Shown here: positions 35,936 through 41,782 of the stretch, in pieces
Layout: every line of letters begins with the position of its first letter
Numbering within the stretch: the first letter of the stretch is position 1
Assembly: GCF_001905465.1 (NCBI RefSeq)
Contig: NZ_LISX01000002.1
Location: 160,922-202,703 of the forward strand
Direction: 5' to 3'
Length of the DNA: 41,782 nucleotides
Origin: Kitasatospora sp. CB01950
GTDB taxonomy: Bacteria > Actinomycetota > Actinomycetes > Streptomycetales > Streptomycetaceae
Notes under the pieces: model-generated
The model's database searches: none
The model's input: only the letters and a program-made list of their open reading frames with translations
Told to the model about the DNA's origin: nothing
Translations under genes and position numbers: made by a program

Positions 35936-37048
35936 ATGCCCGCTTCACCGCGTCCGAGCAGGTCGCGTCACCGTCTCCGTGCCCTGGCCGTGTCCGCATG
36001 GCGGACAGGCCCGGTCCGGGCGCGTCGCCGTTGGAGCCTGCGCACCCGCTGGACCCGGCGCCGCCGTGCGCTGACCGCCTGCGCGGCGCTGGCCGCGCTG
36101 CTGGTGCTGCCGGTGCTGGGCGCGGCGCTCGCGCTGCGCTGGTCGTACACGGGCGATCCGGCGGCCGACGCCCGTACCCGCGGGCGGGACGCCATCTGGC
36201 TGGGCCACGCCTGGGTGGACGGGCGGCGCACCGACGCCGACCTGTCGGTGCTGGCGGCGCGGGTGCGCGGCACCGGCATCCACGACCTGTACGTGCACAC
36301 CGGCCCGCTGGAGCACGACGGTTCGCTCGACCCGAAGCTGGCGCCGGGGGTGGCGGACTTCCTCGGCCGGGCCCGGGCGGCGATGCCGGGGGTGCGGATC
36401 CAGTCCTGGCTGGGCGATGTGGTCGCGCCCGAGAAGGAGGGCCTGCACCTGGACCGCCCGGACGTGCGGGAGCGGATCACCGCGTCCGCGAAGCAGGTCC
36501 TCGACCTGGGCTTCGACGGCGTCCACTTCGACCTGGAGCCGGTGCACGACGGCTCGCCCGGGTTCCTCGCGCTGCTCGACCAGGTGCACGCGCTGACCGC
36601 CGCCCGCGCCGCGCCGCTGTCGATCGCGGCGCCGCAGATCGAGCCGGTTCCGCTGGTCGGGACGGTGAGCTTCGCGCTGACCGACCACGGCAAGTGGTGG
36701 AGCGCCGGGTACTTCGCGCAGGCCGCGCAGCGGGTCGACCAGGTCGCGGTGATGTCGTACGACACCTCGATGCCGGTGGAGTCGCTGTACGGCGGCTACG
36801 TCGCCCGGCAGACCTCGCTGGCGCTGGCGAACACCCCGCCGGGCGTCGACCTGCTGATGGGCCTGCCCGCGTACTGGGCCGACACGCCGTCGCACCGGGG
36901 GGACGCCGAGACGGTCCGGGCCGCCGTCCGCGGGGCCCGTCTCGGGCTCGGCGCGGGCGCCCGGGAGAACTTCGGCCTGGCGCTGTACGTGGACTTCGCC
37001 GCCACGCCCGACCACTGGGCGGCGTACCGCGACGGCTGGTGCATCTGA
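35936..37048 (+). CDS. GH18-like membrane-anchored protein with an altered DxxDxDxE motif
   Basis: This 370-residue protein has an Arg-rich cytoplasmic N-terminus, one membrane helix (about residues 46-68) and an extracellular TIM-barrel-like domain. LGFDGVHFDLEPVHDG (residues 191-206) aligns with the chitinase-family DGxDxDxE strand: Asp194, Asp199 and the catalytic Glu201 remain, but the middle Asp is His197. VAVMSYDTSMPV and LLMGLPAYWAD match later barrel strands that usually hold Tyr and Trp. It may bind or cut a glycan at the cell surface, or it may be a lectin-like relic. The ATG at 35936 follows GGAAGGGAG. It is divergent from metH. Confidence 0.7.
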   Translation: MPASPRPSRSRHRLRALAVSAWRTGPVRARRRWSLRTRWTRRRRALTACAALAALLVLPVLGAALALRWSYTGDPAADARTRGRDAIWLGHAWVDGRRTDADLSVLAARVRGTGIHDLYVHTGPLEHDGSLDPKLAPGVADFLGRARAAMPGVRIQSWLGDVVAPEKEGLHLDRPDVRERITASAKQVLDLGFDGVHFDLEPVHDGSPGFLALLDQVHALTAARAAPLSIAAPQIEPVPLVGTVSFALTDHGKWWSAGYFAQAAQRVDQVAVMSYDTSMPVESLYGGYVARQTSLALANTPPGVDLLMGLPAYWADTPSHRGDAETVRAAVRGARLGLGAGARENFGLALYVDFAATPDHWAAYRDGWCI

Positions 37049-37160
37049 CCTCGCGTGTCGTCTTCGGGGCCCCCTGGTCGCGAGCCGGTTCGGGGGGCCT
37101 CTTAGCATCGGTTCGGCTCCGCCGTGTGGGGATGGGGCCGGCACCCGAGGGGGAACATCC

Positions 37161-38687
37161 ATGCAAGCCCGCAAGATCGGCGCGGCCGCGGCCGCCGCGG
37201 TGGCGGTCCTCGCCGCCCGCGACCTGGTCCAGAAGAAGCACGCCCTGCTGAGGAACTTCCCGGTGCTCGGGCACGCCCGGTACCTGTTGGAGACGGTCGG
37301 GCCGGAGCTGCGGCAGTACATCGTGACCTCCAACGAGGAGGAGCGGCCGTTCAGCCGCGACCAGCGGAGCTGGATCTACGCCTCCGCCAAGGAGGAGAAC
37401 AACTACTTCGGCTTCGGCACCGAGGTCGACGTCGCGGGGGCGCAGGGCCGTGCCTACCTGAAGCAGCGCACCTTCGCCGGGCCGCTGCCGGACGGGCACG
37501 ACCCGCAGGCCCCGCTGCCGTCGGCGAAGGTGCTGGGCGGGCCGCGCGGCCGGGCGAAGGCGTTCCGGCCGGGCAGCGTCGTCAACATCTCCGCGATGAG
37601 CTTCGGCTCGCTCTCGGGGGCGGCCATCACCGCGCTCAACAAGGGCGCGGCGCAGGCCGGCGCGATGCACAACACCGGCGAGGGCGGCCTGTCGCCGTAC
37701 CACCGCAGCGGCGCGGACCTGGTGCTGCAGCTCGGCACCTCGTACTTCGGCTGCCGCAACGAGGACGGCAGCTTCGACCTCGGCAGGCTCAAGGACGTGG
37801 TCGCGGGCGCGCCGGTCCGGGCGATCGAGATCAAGCTGTCGCAGGGCGCCAAGCCGGGCCTGGGCGGCATGCTGCCGGGGGCGAAGGTGACGCCGGAGAT
37901 CGCGGCGATCCGCGGCATCCCGGTCGGCAAGGACTGCGCCTCGCCGTCGCGGCACTCGGCGTTCGGCGACGTGGACTCGATGCTGGACTTCGTCGAGCTG
38001 CTGGCGGCCGAGACCGGTGTGCCGGTCGGCATCAAGAGCGCGGTCGGCGAGCAGGACTTCTGGCAGGAGCTGGCGGCGCTGATGGCGCGCGGCGACCGGG
38101 GCGTCGACTTCGTGACGGTGGACGGCGGCGAGGGCGGCACCGGCGCGGCGCCGCGGATCTTCGCGGACTCTGTGTCGCTGCCGTTCCGGATGGGCTTCTC
38201 CCGGGTCTACGGCACCTTCGCCGAGCTGGGGCTGACCGACGAGCTGACGTTCATCGGCTCCGGCAAGCTCGGCCTGCCGGAGAACGCGGCGGTGGCGTTC
38301 GCGCTGGGCGCCGACATGATCAACGTGGCGCGCGAGGCGATGCTGTCGATCGGCTGCATCCAGGCCCAGAAGTGCCACACCGACAAGTGCCCGACCGGCA
38401 TCGCCACCCAGAACCCGTGGCTGGCCCGCGGCGTGGACCCGGCGTCGAAGTCGACCCGGGCGGCGGTCTATCTGCGCACCCTGCGCCGGGAGTTGGCGAA
38501 GGTGTCGTCGGCGCTCGGCGTCGCCCACCCGTCGCTGATCACGCCCGACGACATCGAGGTGCTGAACGGCGACTACGAGGCCCGCACGCTGGCCGGCGTG
38601 TACGGCTACAAGGAGGACTGGGGCCGGCTCGGCCCGGAGCCGGCCGCGGAGATCACCGCGCTGATGACCGGCTCCTCGTCGCGCTGA
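37161..38687 (+). CDS. FMN-binding glutamate-synthase-like protein
   Basis: This 508-residue protein is a stand-alone version of the glutamate synthase FMN/Fe-S barrel (GltS central domain). Key segments are VVNISAMSFGSLSGAAITAL, NTGEGGLSPYHRSGADLVLQ, KPGLGGMLPG, VDFVTVDGGEGGTGAAPRIF and the cluster Cys region GCIQAQKCHTDKCPTGIATQ. A hydrophobic N-terminal helix (residues 5-20) may tether it to the membrane. It lacks the amidotransferase domain, so it cannot use glutamine as classical GOGAT does, and its substrate is unknown. The ATG at 37161 follows GAGGGGGA. It is followed by a bidirectional terminator. Confidence 0.9.
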   Translation: MQARKIGAAAAAAVAVLAARDLVQKKHALLRNFPVLGHARYLLETVGPELRQYIVTSNEEERPFSRDQRSWIYASAKEENNYFGFGTEVDVAGAQGRAYLKQRTFAGPLPDGHDPQAPLPSAKVLGGPRGRAKAFRPGSVVNISAMSFGSLSGAAITALNKGAAQAGAMHNTGEGGLSPYHRSGADLVLQLGTSYFGCRNEDGSFDLGRLKDVVAGAPVRAIEIKLSQGAKPGLGGMLPGAKVTPEIAAIRGIPVGKDCASPSRHSAFGDVDSMLDFVELLAAETGVPVGIKSAVGEQDFWQELAALMARGDRGVDFVTVDGGEGGTGAAPRIFADSVSLPFRMGFSRVYGTFAELGLTDELTFIGSGKLGLPENAAVAFALGADMINVAREAMLSIGCIQAQKCHTDKCPTGIATQNPWLARGVDPASKSTRAAVYLRTLRRELAKVSSALGVAHPSLITPDDIEVLNGDYEARTLAGVYGYKEDWGRLGPEPAAEITALMTGSSSR

Positions 38688-38693
38688 CCTGCC

Positions 38694-38726
38694 GAGGGGG
38701 CCCGGACGCGCGTTCCGGGCCCCCTC
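38694..38726. terminator. Bidirectional terminator
   Basis: GAGGGGGCCCGGA pairs perfectly with TCCGGGCCCCCTC over 13 bp across a 7-base loop. It lies between the converging glutamate-synthase-like and alcohol dehydrogenase genes. Confidence 0.85.
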
Positions 38727-38735
38727 CGTCGCGGG

Positions 38736-39749
38736 TCAGCGCAGGTCGAACACCAGGCGGGCGGAGACCTTGCCGGCCAGCACGTCCTCGATGCAGGCGT
38801 TGACGTCCTCCAGCCTGCGGGTCTCCCGGATGACGCGGGTCCGGCCGAGCTGGTGCAGGCGGAACACCTCGGCGAGGTCCTGCCGGGTGCCGACGATGGA
38901 GCCGATCACCTTGGTGCCGTTCAGCACCGTGTCGAACACCGGCAGGGTCAGCTCGCCCTCGGCGGGCAGCGCGACCAGGACGAGGGTGCCGCCGCGGCGC
39001 AGCGAGTCGTAGGCGGCGCGGAAGGACGCGTTGGAGACGGCCAGCGAGACGGCGGCGTCGGCGCCGCCGAGCTTCTGCACCTCGTGGGCGACGTCCTGGA
39101 TCCGGGCGTCGATCACGTGGTCGGCGCCGAGTTCCTTGGCGAGCTTCAGCTTGTCGTCGGTGATGTCGACCGCGACGGTCTCGGCGCCGAAGATCTTCGC
39201 GTACTGCAGCGCGAGGTGGCCGAGGCCGCCGATGCCGGAGATCAGCACCCGGGTGCCGGGCCGGGCGCCGGACAGCTTGACGGCCTTGTACGTGGTGACG
39301 CCCGCACAGGACAGCGGGGCGGCGTCCATCGGGTCCACGCCGTCCGGGACGGGCACCACGTAGTCGCCGTGCGCGAGGGCGTACTCGGCGTACGCGCCGT
39401 CCACCGAGTAGCCCGAGTTGTGCTGGGCCGGGCAGAGCGTCTCCCAGCCGGTGACGCAGTAGTCGCAGCGGCCGCAGGCGTCGGCCAGCCACGGGATGGC
39501 GACCCGCTGTCCGACCTCGACGTGCCGGACGTTCGAACCGGCCGCCTCGACGATGCCGACGCCCTCGTGGCCGGGGACGAACGGCGGGGACGGCTTGACC
39601 GGCCAGTCGCCGTGGGCGGCGTGGATGTCGGTGTGGCACAGGCCGGAGCACTCGATCCGCACCAGCACCTGGTGCGGCGCCGGGGTCGGCACCTCGCGTT
39701 CCTCGATCTCCAGCGGCTCGGTGAACTCCCGGACCACAGCTGCCTTCAT
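38736..39749 (-). CDS. adhP: Zinc-dependent alcohol dehydrogenase, AdhP type
   Basis: This 337-residue medium-chain dehydrogenase oxidises alcohols, or reduces aldehydes, with NAD. Catalytic zinc ligands are Cys38 (ECSGLCHTDIHAAHGDWP) and His61/Glu62 (PFVPGHEGVG). The structural-zinc cysteines are in DACGRCDYCVTGWETLC. The cofactor site is LISGIGGLGHLALQYAKIFG, and QHNSGYSVDGAYAEYALA is typical of AdhP. The ATG at 39749 follows GGAGAG. The promoter region carries an 8-bp inverted repeat (39767-39803). The substrate is probably ethanol or a similar short alcohol. Confidence 0.92.
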   Translation of the reverse strand: MKAAVVREFTEPLEIEEREVPTPAPHQVLVRIECSGLCHTDIHAAHGDWPVKPSPPFVPGHEGVGIVEAAGSNVRHVEVGQRVAIPWLADACGRCDYCVTGWETLCPAQHNSGYSVDGAYAEYALAHGDYVVPVPDGVDPMDAAPLSCAGVTTYKAVKLSGARPGTRVLISGIGGLGHLALQYAKIFGAETVAVDITDDKLKLAKELGADHVIDARIQDVAHEVQKLGGADAAVSLAVSNASFRAAYDSLRRGGTLVLVALPAEGELTLPVFDTVLNGTKVIGSIVGTRQDLAEVFRLHQLGRTRVIRETRRLEDVNACIEDVLAGKVSARLVFDLR

Positions 39750-39766
39750 GGCCTTCTCTCCTCGCA

Positions 39767-39803
39767 GCGCAGAGTAAATCTGACAAAAGGGGTGTCTCTG
39801 CGC
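39767..39803 (-). promoter_or_regulatory. Inverted repeat in the adhP promoter
   Basis: GCGCAGAG and CTCTGCGC are exact complements separated by 21 bases, starting 18 bases upstream of the adhP ATG. The spacer holds an AT-rich stretch with TTGTCAGATTTACT on the minus strand. Its position would suit a repressor or activator site. It does not match a Rex site. Confidence 0.4.
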
Positions 39804-39985
39804 ACAGCCTGCCGGGGCCGCCCGGGAACCGCGAACGGGCGCGCCGACCGCGACGAAGATCACGTCCCGGCCGTCGGACGGGGCCGGCGGCGCGTCACGG
39901 TAACGTGGACCAAAGACCGCTATTTCCAGGCGAGTTGGGCATTTCCTGTGCCCATCCCCACGCACCACGGGTACGGAGGACCGAC

Positions 39986-40726
39986 ATGACCCGCACACTC
40001 CTGCGCGGCGCCGGGACCGGACTGGCCCTGTTCACCGCCTGCCTGCTCCTGGTCGGCTGCCGGCCCGCCAAGCACGCCAAGCCCGCGCCGCCGCCCAGCC
40101 CCTCCCCCACCGCCACCACCTCCCCGGCGGCCTCCCCCACGACCGCCCGGCTCGACGACTCCTACTTCGCCGAGGGCAGCTGCGCCCGCGCGCTCGACCC
40201 GGGCGGCAGCGGGACCGGTGCCCACTACGAGATGGTGCCCTGCGACAGCCCGGGCGCCGAGGCCAAGGTCACCAAGCGCAGCGGCACCCTGACCGGCGTC
40301 GCCGCCGCCCTCCCGCACGGCGCGGACTGCCCCGACGGCACCGACGTCGCCCTCGACCTCACCCAGAACGCGCTGACCGACGTCGCCGGCAACCGCTCCG
40401 CCTGGGCCTGCCTGCGCAACCTCCGCGACCCGCACCCCGGCGACCCGGGCGGTGGCGGCGGCGTCGGCATCGTCGTCGGCGACTGCGTCTACGCCACCAA
40501 GAGCGCGAGCGGCTCCGACACCGTCGCCGAGACCCGCTGTGACGGGAAGGGCGACCACAAGCCCGAGTACAAGGTCGACAAGGAGTACGTGAAGCAGACC
40601 GTGCACCTCAAGGGCGGCACCGAGGCGACCTGCCCCGACGAAGCCACCGTCAGCTTCACCGTCCCCGCGCCGCCCGGCACCCTCGCGATGAACCCGACCG
40701 TCGCCTGCGCAGAGCCCGTCGACTGA
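39986..40726 (+). CDS. Cys-rich lipoprotein of unknown function
   Basis: This 246-residue protein has a lipobox ending at Cys25 (TACLLLVGCRP), then a Pro/Ser/Thr linker of ~30 residues, and an extracellular part with eight or so cysteines, seen in EGSCARAL, MVPCDSPG, GADCPDG, AWACLRN, GDCVYATK, TRCDGKGD, EATCPDE and VACAEPVD. The cysteines could form four disulfides in two similar halves, each resembling small septum-formation-like modules of actinobacterial lipoproteins. I do not recognise a named family. The ATG at 39986 follows GGAGGA by 5 bases. Confidence 0.8.
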   Translation: MTRTLLRGAGTGLALFTACLLLVGCRPAKHAKPAPPPSPSPTATTSPAASPTTARLDDSYFAEGSCARALDPGGSGTGAHYEMVPCDSPGAEAKVTKRSGTLTGVAAALPHGADCPDGTDVALDLTQNALTDVAGNRSAWACLRNLRDPHPGDPGGGGGVGIVVGDCVYATKSASGSDTVAETRCDGKGDHKPEYKVDKEYVKQTVHLKGGTEATCPDEATVSFTVPAPPGTLAMNPTVACAEPVD

Positions 40727-40838
40727 CGGATAGGCTGGATCCCTTGCCCGGCCACGGGTGGCATTCAAAGCCCGTAGGCTGGGCAGGTAGGGACCTGGGG
40801 GCGGCAGCGCCCCCGCCATGGACGGAGGGAGATGCCGG

Positions 40839-41750
40839 GTGATCGAGCTGGAAGACGTGCCCGAGTTGATCGACCCGGTGATGATCTGCGCCTTCGAGGG
40901 CTGGAACGACGCCGGCGACGCGGCCTCGGCCGCACTCGGACACCTCGACGAGACCTGGGGCGGCAAGGTGTTCGCCGCACTCGACGCCGAGGACTACTAC
41001 GACTTCCAGGTCAACCGGCCCACCATCTGGCTCGACGGCGGCGTCCGCCGGATCACCTGGCCCACCACCCGGCTCTCGGTGGTCCGCGTCACCGAGCCCA
41101 AGCCGCGCGACCTGGTCCTCGTCCGCGGCATCGAACCCAGCATGCGCTGGCGCTCCTACTGCAACGAACTGCTCGGCTTCGCCCACGAGTTGGGCGTCGA
41201 ACTGGTCGTCGTCCTGGGCGCACTGCTGGGCGACACCCCGCACACCCGGCCGGTCCCGGTCTCCGGCGTCACCTCGGACGCGACGGTGGCGCGCAGCCTC
41301 GACCTGGAGGAGAGCCGCTACGAGGGCCCCACCGGCATCGTCGGCGTCCTCCAGGAGGCCTGCGCCCACGCCGGCGTCCCCGCCGTCACCTTCTGGGCCG
41401 CCGTCCCGCACTACGTCTCCCAGCCGCCCAACCCCAAGGCCACCCTGGCCCTGATCAACAAGCTGGAAGACCTCCTCGACCTGCGCATCCCGCCGGGCGA
41501 ACTCGCCGACGACGCCCGCGCCTGGCAGCTCGGCGTCGACCAGCTCGCCGCGGAGGACTCCGAAGTCGCCGAGTACGTCCAGCAGTTGGAGGAAGCGCAG
41601 GACACCGCGGAACTGCCGGAGGCCTCCGGGGACGCGATCGCCCGCGAATTCGAGCGCTACCTGCGGCGCCGCGAGAACCAGGGCCCGAAGGGCGAGAAGC
41701 CCATCACGGGGCACGCGACGGAACGTCCCAAGGACGAGGACGACGAGTAG
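40839..41750 (+). CDS. PAC2-family (proteasome assembly chaperone-like) protein
   Basis: This 303-residue protein matches the PAC2 family: VMICAFEGWNDAGDAASAAL at the N-terminus, ITWPTTRLSVVRVTEP, RWRSYCNELLGFAHELGVEL, VVVLGALLGDTPHTRPVPVSG and HYVSQPPNPKATLALINKLE. PAC2 proteins help assemble eukaryotic proteasomes, and archaeal relatives bind the proteasome as chaperones or activators. Actinobacterial members, including Rv2125 of Mycobacterium tuberculosis, are not well understood. The GTG at 40839 was chosen because GGAGGGAG stands 7 bases upstream. Lying in the same syntenic block as prcBA and arc is suggestive, but the distance is about 20 kb. Confidence 0.88.
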   Translation: MIELEDVPELIDPVMICAFEGWNDAGDAASAALGHLDETWGGKVFAALDAEDYYDFQVNRPTIWLDGGVRRITWPTTRLSVVRVTEPKPRDLVLVRGIEPSMRWRSYCNELLGFAHELGVELVVVLGALLGDTPHTRPVPVSGVTSDATVARSLDLEESRYEGPTGIVGVLQEACAHAGVPAVTFWAAVPHYVSQPPNPKATLALINKLEDLLDLRIPPGELADDARAWQLGVDQLAAEDSEVAEYVQQLEEAQDTAELPEASGDAIAREFERYLRRRENQGPKGEKPITGHATERPKDEDDE

Positions 41751-41782
41751 AGCCGGCACGACAGCCGGATCGGCCCGAGGAC

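Overview
The window looks like chromosomal DNA of a streptomycete (Streptomyces or Kitasatospora type). It is very GC-rich, many genes start with GTG, several neighbouring genes overlap by a shared GTGA, and it carries a complete Pup-proteasome gene set in the order usual for actinobacteria. No rRNA, tRNA, CRISPR array, phage module or transposase gene was seen. Nearly everything is an intact gene; only the flavin-reductase-like gene at the left edge is cut off.

Positions 1-10,430 hold a catabolic block on the minus strand. A GntR/FCD regulator (710-1393) sits downstream of an ornithine-cyclodeaminase-like reductase, two proline-racemase-superfamily enzymes, an aldehyde dehydrogenase, a dihydrodipicolinate-synthase-like deaminase and a three-subunit FAD/iron-sulfur dehydrogenase. 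Together these match the known hydroxyproline route: trans-4-hydroxy-L-proline is epimerised, oxidised, deaminated to alpha-ketoglutarate semialdehyde and oxidised to alpha-ketoglutarate. A side branch (racemase-family enzyme plus reductase) may turn 3-hydroxyproline or pyrroline-2-carboxylate into proline. Four promoter spacers in this block carry variants of one (A/T)TGTCAC element, which suggests that the local regulator controls the block.

Positions 10,470-24,200 are the Pup-proteasome region, also on the minus strand. In the direction of transcription it reads arc (ATPase), dop, pup, prcB, prcA, pafA, two tandem-FKBP proteins (a lipoprotein and a membrane-anchored one), a small FKBP, pafB, pafC, a zinc-ribbon protein, a 51-residue membrane protein, tatA and tatC. 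The enzymes that attach Pup, remove it, unfold tagged proteins and degrade them are all present. PafB and PafC are the DNA-damage regulators named after this locus. Hairpins between arc and dop, after pup, after prcA and after pafA divide the region into likely separate transcripts.

Positions 24,200-41,782 are conserved core genes: a ferredoxin, a small exported protein, tRNA m1A58 methyltransferase, a site-2 protease with CBS domains, a RecB-like nuclease coupled to a LuxR-type response regulator, an orphan peptide-binding lipoprotein, a HAD phosphatase, cobalamin-dependent methionine synthase, a GH18-like membrane-anchored protein, an FMN glutamate-synthase-like protein, a zinc alcohol dehydrogenase, a lipoprotein and a PAC2-family protein. 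From memory, tatC-tatA-pafCB-pafA-prcAB-pup-dop-mpa-trmI-recB-metH-PAC2 is broadly the same order as in Mycobacterium tuberculosis, so this is an old syntenic block with the hydroxyproline cluster next to it.

No wholly new system is evident. The points most worth following are the candidate hydroxyproline operator set, the Cys/Cys active site in the dehydratase-like racemase protein, the pairing of a degenerate with a canonical FKBP domain in two exported proteins, the encoded C-terminal Glu of Pup, the pafC-to-tat gene chain, and a MITE-like element lying exactly at a stop codon.
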